A DNA stretch of 64,000 bases from Bacteroides oleiciplenus YIT 12058 (GTDB lineage Bacteria; Bacteroidota; Bacteroidia; Bacteroidales; Bacteroidaceae). Positions within the stretch are counted from its first letter, which is position 1. The number at the start of each line of letters is the position of its first letter. Positions 55,673-64,000 of this stretch are shown here, in pieces. Made by a program: the position numbers and the translations under genes. The DNA lies in contig NZ_JH992941.1 in the NCBI RefSeq assembly GCF_000315485.1, positions 1,178,001-1,242,000 of the forward strand, written 5' to 3'. The notes under the pieces were generated by a model. That model saw only the letters and a list, made by a program, of their open reading frames with translations, ran no database searches and was not told the DNA's origin.

Positions 55673-57472
55673 TTAGTTCGCACTGTTTCCGTGCATGTTC
55701 GGATTGACTTCCAATTCTCTACTCGGAATCGGAAGAATGCGGTTCTTCTCATAATTGAACGGTACAGGCCCTGTCAGTGAAGTCTGGTACTCTTGTACCT
55801 TATATTTGTTTACCAAACCGTCGATGACATTGGTATGGTCGGGATCGGCCGTATTGTTATGCCAGCGCATCAAGTTGAAGAAACGCCAACCTTCAAGGAA
55901 GAGCTCACAGGTATATTCGTGTTTCAGCAGGCGGCGGGCGGTATTGATTTCTACGCCCGGCAGGATTACACTACCGGCATCGTCCACCACGCGTCCCACA
56001 ACAGGTTTATCTGCTAACAGTTCCTGGGCGGTAGGCAATGTGCCTCTGCCCTTTGTATAAAACAGCCCCTTGTCTGACGGAGAGTTTTGCAACACCTGAT
56101 TGTTGGCACGTGAACGTATCTTGTCAATATAGACCAGAGCGGTAGCTTCGTCACCGGTTTCAATGCAACATTCGGCATACATCAGCAATACATCGGCATA
56201 ACGCAGGATGCGGTCGTTCACCGGGCCGCGCATTAGGTCGGGCATGGCCGAATTATCGTCTATGCAATATTTGCGGGTTCCGAAGAACTTGCCCAGCCAT
56301 GAGTCAGCCAGATAGTTATATGTATTTTCGTAGTTCCTGGGCTGACCATTGTGGAAGAATGTGGCGCCATTGGGTATCCATAATCCCTGGAAAGCGCGCG
56401 GGTCGATGATTTCACCGTTGGCATTGCGTTCAAATTCATTATAAAGCCACATGGAAGGCATGACATTGTACCAGCCGCCGGCTCCCGGAGAGATGGTGAA
56501 ACCAATCTGCCGCCATGAGTTCTGTCCGAAGTTCAATCTGTCGATGGACATGTTGACATTGGCATCGGCACTGTACACAAATTGCACTTCATACAGTGAT
56601 TCTTTATTGTTCTCATTGTCATTGGAAGCATTGTCACGATAACAATCCACTAAATCATAGTCGTTGGAGTTGATAATCTTTTCCAGTTCCGCTTTGGCCA
56701 ACTGCCATTCGGCTGAACCGGCACCTGCCGAACCGTCTAAAATGGGACGTCCCATATAGACTTTAGCAAGCAGTGCCTGCGCGGCACCTTTACCGATGCG
56801 TCCCATGTTTTCCGGGTGTCCCTCATAGAGCTCGGTACGTCCGGGCAACAGTTCGGCGGCTTTGGTCAGGTCCTCAACCATGCGTTGGTAGATATAACCG
56901 GGTTCGCGGGCAGGCTCGTAGCTGTCGCTCGGACCACCTGTGGCAGGATAATCTCGGTCGGGGATTTCATCGCCAAACATAAACGTAGCAAGAAAACGGC
57001 TGAAAGCACGGAAGAAGTAGGCTTCGCCCAAACAGCGGTTGTAGGTGGAGACGTCTGAACCGAACAGTTCGGCGGCACCACCGTCCGTCAGCTTCTGGAT
57101 GGCGAGGTTGGCGGTGTATTGCAGTACGTAGATGTTCTGAAAGATTTCAGTGGTCATACCATGATTACCGCTGGTGGTATAGCCCGACCATGCAACGTTG
57201 TCGGGGTCTCCGGCAGCAGCTTGAGGAGTATAGATGGCCTCATCACTCACGAGGTTCAGGGCATACGGCATGTTGCGCCCCCAGAACTGGAGTATTTGTG
57301 GTATGTTATAGCACCCGTTGGCGGCATAGATCAGATGTTCTTTAGTAGTATAGTAGGTATCTTCCACTTCGGCCGTCGGGTTGATATAGTCCATGTTGGG
57401 CTCGCATGCTGCGAATGCGGGCAGTAAGGTCACTGCCAATATGCTTTTATATAACAAATTTCTTGTTTTCAT
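55673..57472 (-). CDS. SusD/RagB-like lipoprotein of the PUL
   Basis: A surface lipoprotein of about 599 residues (signal ending LLPAFAAC, Cys23 from the Met before KTRN). The SusD fold is clear: EAYFFRAFSRFLATFMFGDE near residue 150, DVLLMYAECCIETGDEATAL near 430 and CELFLEGWRFFNLMRWHNN near 530. It works with the SusC at 57493-60669 and has a 20-bp gap to it. The longer start at 57484 adds MHLN. Confidence 0.95.
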   Translation of the reverse strand: MKTRNLLYKSILAVTLLPAFAACEPNMDYINPTAEVEDTYYTTKEHLIYAANGCYNIPQILQFWGRNMPYALNLVSDEAIYTPQAAAGDPDNVAWSGYTTSGNHGMTTEIFQNIYVLQYTANLAIQKLTDGGAAELFGSDVSTYNRCLGEAYFFRAFSRFLATFMFGDEIPDRDYPATGGPSDSYEPAREPGYIYQRMVEDLTKAAELLPGRTELYEGHPENMGRIGKGAAQALLAKVYMGRPILDGSAGAGSAEWQLAKAELEKIINSNDYDLVDCYRDNASNDNENNKESLYEVQFVYSADANVNMSIDRLNFGQNSWRQIGFTISPGAGGWYNVMPSMWLYNEFERNANGEIIDPRAFQGLWIPNGATFFHNGQPRNYENTYNYLADSWLGKFFGTRKYCIDDNSAMPDLMRGPVNDRILRYADVLLMYAECCIETGDEATALVYIDKIRSRANNQVLQNSPSDKGLFYTKGRGTLPTAQELLADKPVVGRVVDDAGSVILPGVEINTARRLLKHEYTCELFLEGWRFFNLMRWHNNTADPDHTNVIDGLVNKYKVQEYQTSLTGPVPFNYEKNRILPIPSRELEVNPNMHGNSAN

Positions 57473-57492
57473 ATTGAGATGCATGTTTTTAA

Positions 57493-60400
57493 TTAGAAAG
57501 TTAATTGTATGCCGGCGAAGTATTCGCGTTGGCTCCAGAAGGTACCTGTGAAGTCGTAAAAGCGTCCGTCTACACCACGGTCGAGGGTAGAGCCGCCGTT
57601 AGGTACTTGGGGATCGAACATGGAATAGCTGGTGATGGTGAACGGGTTCTTGATACCGACGTAGATGCGTAGATGGTCCACCGTCACCTTTTGCATCAAC
57701 TGTTTGGGAAATGTGTAGCCAAGGGTGATGTTGTTGCAGCGGATGTACGAAGCATTTTCTACAAAGTAGTCGCTGGCACGCATGGAGTTCTGGTTGGGAT
57801 CACCGTATACGATGCGTGGTATGCTGGTATTGGTGTTCTTGGGTAAGGTGATGGTTTCACCACCGCGAGTGGTAAAGGTAACGTCCTCGGCACGGAATGC
57901 ATTTTTAATATCGGCCAACTGGTTGTGCAGGGCTTTACCGTGTAGAAGAGTCTGCTTGAAGTTGTTGTATGTGTCGATACCCAAGTCGCCTTGCAACAGC
58001 ATGGAGAAGTCGAATCCTTTATAACCCAATGAGACGTTCAAGCCTACGGACAGGTCGGGAATGGACGAGCCGATGCAAGTCTTGTCATCTTCGTCTATCT
58101 TGCCATTGCCGTCGCGGTCAATGTACTTCAAATCTCCGGCAGCGGCAGACGGTTGCAGGCGTTCGCCCTTGCTGTTGGTATAGGCAGCCGCTTCGGCATC
58201 GGTCTGGAACAGTCCGTCTGTTTGCAGTCCCCAGAATTGGGCAACGGGATAACCTACTCTGGTGCGGGTGACGTTGGTGCCGCCTAATGTGAGGTATCCA
58301 CCTGTCAGTACGTCCAGCGGGCCCATGTCGTTCACCTTATTGCGATAGAATGAAAGGTTGGGGGAGATGGAATACGTGAAGTCACCTTTCTGGTCGCGCC
58401 AGGTGGCAGCCAGTTCAAGTCCCCAGTTGGTCATGCTGCCCACATTCTGCATGACAGAGGTGGATATGCCTACCGAATAAGGCAGGTTTACGTTGAGCAA
58501 CATGTCGGACACTTTGCGGTTATAATAATCGAAAGTGACGCTCAAGCGATTGTCGAATGTAGTCAAGTCGAAACCTACACCCATATCCCGGGTTTTCTCC
58601 CAGCTCAGATTGCGGTTGGCGATTGACGACGGGCGGGGGGCGGGAACGGCAGTGTCGCCCATATTGAGTGATTGCGGACCAAACGAATAGGTGAAGCCGG
58701 ATACGCTTACTGTAGATTGGTATGCATAGTTACCCACTCCGATGGAGCTACCGATCCAACCCAACGTAGCACGCAGTTTCAGGTCGTTCAGCCATGATGA
58801 GGTATGCTCTTTCATCCATGACTCTTCGCTGACACGCCAGCCCACAGAGAAGGAGGGAAAGTATCCCCAACGGTTGCCGGGTGCGAACTTCGAACTCTCA
58901 TCGGCACGGAAGTTGGCGGTAAACATATACTTGCCCGCATAGTTGTACATCACGCGTGCCAGGACGGAATAGTAGGCCTCATCGGAGCGGCTTCCGCTAC
59001 CGGTTACGTTGTCCTGGAATACTTGCGCTACACCGAAGTCAGTCTGTTCCTGGCTGCGTCCGGAGAAGGAAGAATCGTTGGAACTGTATCGTTCGGACAC
59101 AAGACCTATCACACCTGACAGGGAGTGCATTCCGAATGATTTATTGTAGTTGAGCAAGCCTTCTACCTGTTGGCGCCAGTTGCGATTACTGCTGGTTTCC
59201 AGTAGATTGTAGTTCTGTACGCCACCACCACCGCCGCTATCCAGCGTAAAGCGCGGGCGGAAGTGTTCGTAGAAGTCGCTGTAGAACGAATAGTTGTAAT
59301 TCACCTTAAAGTTCAGCCAGTCGAATATCTGGATTTGCGTGTATACATTGGCCTGGCCCGACCAGTATCTTCTCCGGTTGCGGTCTTCGTTGATGAAAAA
59401 AGCCTGGTTAGGAATATCAATGCCATCGTCGTGGTCGCCCATTGCATTGTAGTATCCGTTGTTTATATCGTTATAAGCCGGGTCGCGCACCGGGATATTG
59501 GGTACGGATTGCAGTATGTTCTGTAGCGAACCGGTGGCTGTGCCTTTGCTGCTGTTGTGATTCACACGGATACGTCCGCCGTAGGTGAGACGCCCATAAG
59601 TACCTTCCATGTTGGCAAAGATGTTCTGCCCCTCACTGCCGCGTTCCACTCCCTGGCGTTGGTCGGAGGTATAAGTGGCGCCAAAATTGTAATTGAGCAG
59701 TTTAGATGCACCGCTCACCGAGAGGTCGTATTTCTGATATACATTGTCGAAGAAAAATTCATCCCACCAGTCGGTGTCATATTCCTGCTGGCTGGGCTTG
59801 GCATTGCGTGCGGGCACAAGGTCAGCCCAACTGCCGTCGGCCCTGGCTTCGGGAGTGGCGGCGTTGTAGTACAGTTCGTTGGCATATACGGCGTAATCAT
59901 AAGAGTTGAGCATCTTTAGCTTCTTCTGTTGGGTGCCGGTGCCCACATAGGCATTGAAGCTGATGCGGGGCGCACCTTCTTTTCCGCGTTTCGTGGTGAC
60001 GACAATGACGCCGTTGGCACCACGCACACCGTAGATGGCGGCCGATGCGGCATCTTTCAGCACTTGGATGCTGGCTATTTCATCGTCGTTGGGCACATCA
60101 CTGGCTGAACCGATGATGCCGTCTATTACCCAAAGCGGGTCGGTGTTTCCGGTGATGGAGCTTGTACCGCGAATACGGATTTTACCGCCCGAAACGTTGA
60201 CTCCCGCCACATTTCCTTGCAGTGCATTTTCTATCCCACCGGGTGCTTTCAGTACTTCCGTGGGGTTCAGGGTGGAGATGGCCGAGGTCAGGTCGGCCTT
60301 TTTCTGCGTGCCGTAGCCCACTACGACAACTTCTTCGATGGTTTTGCTGTCTTCTTCCATCCGGACATTAAGGAAAGTCTGGTCCTTGACTTCAATTTCT

Positions 60401-60669
60401 TGGGAGAGATATCCCACGTACGTGAAAAGTAATGTCGTATTGGGGGAAACCTGTAGTGTGAAGTTTCCGTCCAGGTCCGTAATGACTCCGTTGGTAGTTC
60501 CTTTTTCCAGAATGTTGACGCCGATTACCGATTCACCGGTCATGTCAACTACTTTTCCTTTAATTGTTTTACTCTGTGCAGAGAGTGAGAGAGAACAAAG
60601 AGTGGCGCATAACGTGAATAATATGCGTCGTGTCCTTACTTTTTTGACATTTAAAAAAAAGTTTTTCAT
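57493..60669 (-). CDS. SusC-like TonB-dependent receptor of the PUL
   Basis: A receptor of about 1058 residues with a signal peptide (LFTLCATLCSLSLSAQ), a carboxypeptidase-like domain (KGKVVDMTGESVIGVNILEK, about 35-115), a plug (GYGTQKKADLTSAISTLNPT, then ALQGNVAGVNVSGGKIRIRG and AAIYGVRGANGVIVVTTKRG) and a full beta-barrel ending FAGIQLTF. It is the first gene of the PUL, with a -7 element 75 bp upstream. It imports the oligosaccharide released by the PUL enzymes. Confidence 0.95.
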   Translation of the reverse strand: MKNFFLNVKKVRTRRILFTLCATLCSLSLSAQSKTIKGKVVDMTGESVIGVNILEKGTTNGVITDLDGNFTLQVSPNTTLLFTYVGYLSQEIEVKDQTFLNVRMEEDSKTIEEVVVVGYGTQKKADLTSAISTLNPTEVLKAPGGIENALQGNVAGVNVSGGKIRIRGTSSITGNTDPLWVIDGIIGSASDVPNDDEIASIQVLKDAASAAIYGVRGANGVIVVTTKRGKEGAPRISFNAYVGTGTQQKKLKMLNSYDYAVYANELYYNAATPEARADGSWADLVPARNAKPSQQEYDTDWWDEFFFDNVYQKYDLSVSGASKLLNYNFGATYTSDQRQGVERGSEGQNIFANMEGTYGRLTYGGRIRVNHNSSKGTATGSLQNILQSVPNIPVRDPAYNDINNGYYNAMGDHDDGIDIPNQAFFINEDRNRRRYWSGQANVYTQIQIFDWLNFKVNYNYSFYSDFYEHFRPRFTLDSGGGGGVQNYNLLETSSNRNWRQQVEGLLNYNKSFGMHSLSGVIGLVSERYSSNDSSFSGRSQEQTDFGVAQVFQDNVTGSGSRSDEAYYSVLARVMYNYAGKYMFTANFRADESSKFAPGNRWGYFPSFSVGWRVSEESWMKEHTSSWLNDLKLRATLGWIGSSIGVGNYAYQSTVSVSGFTYSFGPQSLNMGDTAVPAPRPSSIANRNLSWEKTRDMGVGFDLTTFDNRLSVTFDYYNRKVSDMLLNVNLPYSVGISTSVMQNVGSMTNWGLELAATWRDQKGDFTYSISPNLSFYRNKVNDMGPLDVLTGGYLTLGGTNVTRTRVGYPVAQFWGLQTDGLFQTDAEAAAYTNSKGERLQPSAAAGDLKYIDRDGNGKIDEDDKTCIGSSIPDLSVGLNVSLGYKGFDFSMLLQGDLGIDTYNNFKQTLLHGKALHNQLADIKNAFRAEDVTFTTRGGETITLPKNTNTSIPRIVYGDPNQNSMRASDYFVENASYIRCNNITLGYTFPKQLMQKVTVDHLRIYVGIKNPFTITSYSMFDPQVPNGGSTLDRGVDGRFYDFTGTFWSQREYFAGIQLTF

Positions 60670-60743
60670 AAGCATTAAGATTAAATGTTTGTATTAGATC
60701 CGGCAAGCTGATCTATCCGGAATGCTCAATCGGTTGCCGTACG

Positions 60744-60751
60744 CAAAGCTA
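60744..60751 (-). promoter_or_regulatory. -7 element of the PUL operon
   Basis: On the minus strand this reads TAGCTTTG, matching TAnnTTTG, 75 bp before the SusC start. The HTCS-binding site should lie within 100 bp upstream. The 437-bp gap between SusC and the gene at 61107 also holds a terminator and a 22-bp array. Confidence 0.5.
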
Positions 60752-60833
60752 TCCGGTAGCTGTCTTTTAGGAGATTCTTATTTTGTTTTTGGAGAGGATT
60801 TTTCTTGGTTTTAAGATAAATCCACTTGATGGA

Positions 60834-60880
60834 AAGAAAAATCCCCCTTCTCTTCCGGTCATCCGGGAAGAAAAGGGGGA
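60834..60880 (-). terminator. Rho-independent terminator of the gene at 61107
   Basis: The arms tcccccttctcttccgg (60842-60858) and ccgggaagaaaaggggga (60863-60880) pair over 17-18 bp with a 4-nt loop. On the minus strand ATTTTTCTTTCC follows. It ends the leftward transcript that starts at the gene 61107-61502. Confidence 0.85.
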
Positions 60881-60916
60881 ACTATGGATTATAGTATGAA
60901 GTTGTTGAGGCAGCAG

Positions 60917-61048
60917 ACGTCATCTTTTGCTGCCGTATTGCCAATCTTTTGCCACCGCATTGGCAAACTTTTGCCATCGCAGTGGCAAGACTTTGCCAAG
61001 CCTATGGCAAGACTTTGCCACAGCTTTGGCAAGATGTTGGCAAAGTAT
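60917..61048. repeat. six-unit array with exact 22-bp period (TGGCAA-n4-TTGCCA)
   Basis: Units begin at 60917, 60939, 60961, 60983, 61005 and 61027, each 22 bp long. The best units read TGGCAAGACTTTGCCA, a 6-bp inverted repeat with a 4-nt centre, then 6 variable bases. The first two units are diverged at their left ends but share ATCTTTTGC and CCG-AT. The array lies between the stop codon of the gene at 61107 and its terminator at 60880, so it is transcribed as a 3' UTR on the minus strand. In RNA each good unit could form a small hairpin. Function unknown. Confidence 0.9.
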
Positions 61049-61106
61049 CGGCTGCGATTATATCATTCAGAGGGTATCGCTCTGCCAGAGTTTGGGCTGG
61101 AGATGG

Positions 61107-61502
61107 TTATTCGTTCGCCTCCAGCATATCAATCAACTGCACCCGCTGGATGGAGAAGCTATTGCTGTTCTTCTGCACATACCTGAGCAAATCGAGCCCG
61201 TCCTGGCGGAGTTTGGACTTCCGCAGAAGGTCGTCGTCGTCCATCTCGTCCGAAATCTTCAGCATGGTCATGGCGGCAAGCTCCGCCTTTCCCATTTCAT
61301 TGGGGTCGCCTTTATACCGGTCAATCAACTCCTCGGTGTTCATACTCAGTAGTTGGTCCGAAGGAAATCCAAGAATCTGCCGGGTCAGGTCGTCATACTC
61401 TACCCACTCGCTCCAACGGTACTTCTTCTTCCGGAGCAGGGCGTTCACTATTAAAGAAACGATTTCTTGAATCATTCGTATCAGGTAATCTTGCTTAATC
61501 AT
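61107..61502 (-). CDS. conserved hypothetical protein
   Basis: A 131-residue soluble protein starting MIKQDYLIRMIQEIV, with a helical N-terminus, a basic RKKKYRWSEW segment and an acidic ISDEMDDDDLLRKS region. It has some resemblance to DUF6483-like proteins but is not assigned with confidence. The gene has a 3' UTR that carries the six-unit 22-bp array and ends at a strong terminator. It is divergent from the LOG-family gene. Confidence 0.65.
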   Translation of the reverse strand: MIKQDYLIRMIQEIVSLIVNALLRKKKYRWSEWVEYDDLTRQILGFPSDQLLSMNTEELIDRYKGDPNEMGKAELAAMTMLKISDEMDDDDLLRKSKLRQDGLDLLRYVQKNSNSFSIQRVQLIDMLEANE

Positions 61503-61588
61503 AATTCTTTGTTTTTAGTATGTTAGTGGAAAAGTTTGCGAACAGATTACAAAGTTAGTGATATTTTTAAGATATCGCTGAAAATCTT

Positions 61589-61596
61589 TACCTTTG
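61589..61596 (+). promoter_or_regulatory. -7 element of the LOG-family operon
   Basis: TACCTTTG matches the Bacteroides -7 element and is 33 bp before the ATG at 61630. Confidence 0.6.
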
Positions 61597-61629
61597 CACT
61601 CATTACTAATATAAGGTACAGCAATTTCC

Positions 61630-62217
61630 ATGAATAAGATAACTTCCGTATGCGTATATTGTGCTTCGAGCACCAAGATAGATTCCGCTTATTTTGAAGA
61701 TGCCCGCGAACTGGGCACTTTGCTGGGGCAACGCCACATTCGCCTGATAAACGGTGCGGGCGGCATCGGCCTGATGAGCGCCACTGCCGACGCCGTGCTG
61801 GCTGCGGGCGGAGAAGTGACCGGTGTCATCCCCCGCTTCATGGTGGAGCAAGGCTGGCACCACAAGGGATTGACGGAAATGATAGAAGTGGACGATATGC
61901 ACCAGCGCAAACAGAAGATGGCGGCTTTGAGTGATGCCGTCATCGCCCTGCCCGGTGGATGCGGCACGCTGGAAGAGCTGCTGGAAATCATCACCTGGAA
62001 ACAGTTGGGCCTCTACCTCAACCCCATTGTCATCCTCAATACCCGTGGTTACTTCGACCCCTTGCTTGAGATGATGCAGAGTGCCATGGACGAGAACTTC
62101 ATGCGTCGGCAACACGGAGACATCTGGCACGTGGCGCAGACGCCGCAGGAGGCCATCGATCTGATACACAGCACCCCCATTTGGGACAGTTCCATACGTA
62201 AGTTCGCGGCCATATGA
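61630..62217 (+). CDS. LOG family protein (nucleoside 5'-monophosphate phosphoribohydrolase-like)
   Basis: A 195-residue Rossmann-like protein of the TIGR00730/LOG family. The signature PGGCGTLEELLEI (about residues 108-120) and NGAGGIGLMSA near 41-51 are intact. In plants and some bacteria members cleave ribose phosphate from cytokinin or other nucleotides; old annotations as lysine decarboxylase are not supported. It overlaps the next gene by 4 bp (ATGA) and is probably the first gene of an operon leading to hemD. Confidence 0.9.
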   Translation: MNKITSVCVYCASSTKIDSAYFEDARELGTLLGQRHIRLINGAGGIGLMSATADAVLAAGGEVTGVIPRFMVEQGWHHKGLTEMIEVDDMHQRKQKMAALSDAVIALPGGCGTLEELLEIITWKQLGLYLNPIVILNTRGYFDPLLEMMQSAMDENFMRRQHGDIWHVAQTPQEAIDLIHSTPIWDSSIRKFAAI

Positions 62218-62942
62218 TTAGCTTGTTGTTGACATGGGCAACGGGCTTCGAGGGGATACCTATTCCTTACTCCCCCAAGTTGGACGACGGGGTCACCATA
62301 CTCCTGTTGTGTTGTTTCTTCATGTCTGCCTATGTACTGTCCCGCAGCCGCAAGTTTCTGGTGCAACTGGCAAAGGACTTCCTGCTCAATCGTGAGCGTA
62401 CCAGCATCTTTGCCGCCACCACGGCCACGGATATGCGCTACATGTTGCTGCTCATCTTGCAGACTTGTGTACTGATTTCCGTCTGCACCTTCAATTACTT
62501 CGTAGATGTCCGGCCGGAACTGGGCGAATGCATACCTCCTTACGTCCTGCTTGGAGCGTATCTCGCGGTGTGTTTGCTCTATCTTTTCCTGAAGTGGGTG
62601 ACTTATTCTTTCCTGGGTTGGATTTTTTTTGACGCAAGCCGCACCAGCCTCTGGATGGAGTCCTATTCTACGCTACTCTATTACCTCGGATTTGCCCTTT
62701 TCCCCTTCGCTTTGTTCCTTGTTTACTTTGATTTAAGTTTGTTATCAACTGTGATAATTGGTTTATTTCTGGCGTTTTTTACTAAAATATTGATGTTTTA
62801 TAAGTGGATAAAGCTTTTTTGTGGTGATTTATATGGCATTTTGCTTTTAATTTTGTACTTTTGTGCCCTTGAAATCATACCCTGTTTTATCATGTATCAG
62901 GGTGTGTTACAACTAAATGATTATTTGATAATAAAATTTTAG
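62214..62942 (+). CDS. DUF4271 membrane protein
   Basis: A 242-residue integral membrane protein with about six helices (for example LLLILQTCVLISVCTFNYFV and YLGFALFPFALFLVYFDLSL). It corresponds to DUF4271, found in Bacteroidota directly upstream of hemD. Function is not known. It overlaps the LOG gene by 4 bp and ends 4 bp before the TTG start of the next gene. Confidence 0.85.
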   Translation: MISLLLTWATGFEGIPIPYSPKLDDGVTILLLCCFFMSAYVLSRSRKFLVQLAKDFLLNRERTSIFAATTATDMRYMLLLILQTCVLISVCTFNYFVDVRPELGECIPPYVLLGAYLAVCLLYLFLKWVTYSFLGWIFFDASRTSLWMESYSTLLYYLGFALFPFALFLVYFDLSLLSTVIIGLFLAFFTKILMFYKWIKLFCGDLYGILLLILYFCALEIIPCFIMYQGVLQLNDYLIIKF

Positions 62943-62946
62943 GACG

Positions 62947-63699
62947 TTGAAAATTAAGAAAGTACTTGTGTCGCAGCCGAAACCGGCATCAGAGAAATCT
63001 CCTTACTACGACATCGCAGAGAAGTACGGCGTGAAAATCGATTTTCGCCCGTTCATTAAGGTGGAAAGTGTGTCTGCCAAAGAGTTCAGACAGCAGAAAA
63101 TTTCTATTCTGGACTACACCGCAGTCATTTTTACATCGCGTCATGCTATTGACCATTTCTTCCACCTGTGTACAGAATTGCGTGTGACCATACCGGAAAC
63201 TATGAAGTATTTCTGTGTAACGGAAGCCGTTGCCTTGTACATCCAGAAGTATGTTCAGTACCGTAAGCGTAAGATCTTCTTTGGAAATACGGGAAAGTTT
63301 GAAGACTTGTTGACTTCCATCACCAAGCATAAGACTGAGAAGTATTTGGTCCCGATGTCTGATGTGCACACAGATGAGATCAAGAATCTCTTGGAAAAAA
63401 ACAAGATACAGCATGCGGAAGCTGTCATGTATCGTACAGTAAGTAACGACTTTACTTCAGAAGAAGAGTTTGACTATGACATGCTGGTGTTCTTTAGCCC
63501 GGCGGGAGTGACTTCTTTGAAGAAGAATTTCCCCGATTTCCAACAAAAGGAAATCAAGATTGGTACGTTTGGTTCCACTACCGCGCAAGCAGTGCGTGAT
63601 GCCGGACTACGTCTTGACTTGGAAGCTCCCAGTGTACAGGCTCCGTCTATGACGGCAGCGCTGGATATGTTCATTAAGGAGAACAATAAAGGAAAGTGA
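62947..63699 (+). CDS. hemD: uroporphyrinogen-III synthase HemD
   Basis: A 250-residue enzyme that closes the tetrapyrrole ring to give uroporphyrinogen III. The N-terminus KIKKVLVSQPKPASEKSPYY, AVIFTSRHAIDHF, TEAVALYIQKYV and the second-half VFFSPAGVTSLKKNF with IGTFGSTTAQAVRDAG match HemD domains. The start codon is TTG at 62947, 4 bp after the DUF4271 stop, so translation is probably coupled. Many Bacteroides lack a full heme route, so the product may feed siroheme- or cobalamin-type synthesis. Confidence 0.88.
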   Translation: MKIKKVLVSQPKPASEKSPYYDIAEKYGVKIDFRPFIKVESVSAKEFRQQKISILDYTAVIFTSRHAIDHFFHLCTELRVTIPETMKYFCVTEAVALYIQKYVQYRKRKIFFGNTGKFEDLLTSITKHKTEKYLVPMSDVHTDEIKNLLEKNKIQHAEAVMYRTVSNDFTSEEEFDYDMLVFFSPAGVTSLKKNFPDFQQKEIKIGTFGSTTAQAVRDAGLRLDLEAPSVQAPSMTAALDMFIKENNKGK

Positions 63700-63705
63700 G
63701 AATAG

Positions 63706-63878
63706 AGTTATCAGTTATTAAGTTATTAGTTATTTGCTAATGGCTTGGTGACGATAACTTTAAAGCTATAGATTACGAGCTACAAGTGGTTGTGCTTTTA
63801 TGCCCCAAACATTTGTAGCTCGTAATTTATTATTTCTCCATCTACAGTAAATAACTGATAACTAAATAACTAATAACT
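63706..63878. repeat. nested inverted repeats between hemD and rnpA
   Basis: Outer arms 63706-63735 and 63849-63878 are reverse complements at 27 of 30 positions and consist of agttatt-like units. Inner arms 63772-63785 (attacgagctacaa) and 63813-63826 are perfect over 14 bp. Together they could fold 173 nt into a long two-part hairpin. The right arm ends 8 bp before the rnpA start codon, so it may affect termination after hemD and expression of rnpA. Confidence 0.8.
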
Positions 63879-63886
63879 GACCCATC

Positions 63887-64000
63887 ATGCCCAATACCCT
63901 GTGCAAGTCCGAACGACTGGACAAGAAGAAAGTTATCGAGAAGATGTTTGCGGGTGGTTCCCATTCATTTTCCGTCTTCCCTCTGCGCGTGGTGTATCTG
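63887..64000 (+). CDS. rnpA: ribonuclease P protein component (3' end outside window)
   Basis: The first 38 codons are present: MPNTLCKSERLDKKKVIEKM followed by FAGGSHSFSVFPLRVVYL. The ERL...I.K.F..G.S....PLR pattern is the N-terminus of RnpA, the protein subunit that assists tRNA 5' maturation. The position directly after hemD is common in Bacteroides. The C-terminal part lies beyond the window. Confidence 0.88.
   Translation, partial: MPNTLCKSERLDKKKVIEKMFAGGSHSFSVFPLRVVYL

Noticed and set aside
60917..61048. CRISPR array
   Set aside because: The units are 22 bp long including the variable part, with only 6 variable bases; there are no 30-bp-class spacers and no cas genes in the window.

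Overview
This window is chromosomal DNA from a gut Bacteroides-type organism (phylum Bacteroidota). The evidence is two SusC/SusD pairs, a hybrid two-component regulator (HTCS), three TPR/HTH membrane regulators, DUF3836, DUF3244 and DUF3857 proteins, AAA ATPases of the DUF234/DUF4143 type, and promoters with the Bacteroides -7 element TAnnTTTG. The species cannot be fixed from the sequence alone.

Layout. 1-2.2 kb: 3' part of an AAA ATPase and an acyltransferase. 2.4-12.3 kb: an accessory, visibly AT-rich locus that looks like a double-glycine peptide secretion system. It has a TPR/HTH regulator, a DUF3244 protein, a VKOR-thioredoxin protein with a degenerate C39-like N-terminus, a 64-residue precursor with a GG leader, a TlpA-like thioredoxin, a C39 peptidase ABC exporter and an HlyD adaptor. 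Small, partly broken genes follow that could be immunity-like. 12.5-20.4 kb: a second AAA ATPase with a 23-bp perfect palindrome upstream, a sigma-like/anti-sigma pair, tandem DUF3836 genes and a tandem pair of DUF3857/transglutaminase proteins, one lacking catalytic residues. 20.5-26.9 kb: a housekeeping run (methyltransferase, ftsX, DUF3098, uppP, truB, queA, folK, flippase-like). 27.0-34.9 kb: a DUF6377 regulator, a SusC/SusD pair and a histidine phosphatase, probably for a phosphorylated nutrient. 35.0-36.5 kb: metK behind a probable SAM-II riboswitch. 36.6-42.5 kb: an AAA ATPase relic, a beta-barrel receptor and a TPR/HTH regulator. 42.6-60.7 kb: a polysaccharide utilisation locus on the minus strand (SusC, SusD, CE1-like esterase, accessory proteins, three GH43, one GH3, HTCS), most consistent with feruloylated arabinose/xylose-containing glycans. 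61.1-64 kb: a small hypothetical gene, LOG family, DUF4271, hemD and the start of rnpA.

How it fits together. In the peptide locus, the exporter should cut the leader after GG and pump out a 41-residue acidic peptide with two cysteines, while the VKOR/thioredoxin proteins supply or shuffle its disulfide. The VKOR protein may dock the leader through its dead C39-like domain. In the PUL, the HTCS senses a liberated sugar and drives uptake plus side-chain removal; no endo-acting xylanase other than possible GH43 activity is seen.

Unexplained structure. Three intergenic regions carry arrays with an exact 22-bp period but unrelated unit sequences (37411-37490, 42492-42565, 60917-61048). They are not explained by any annotated feature.
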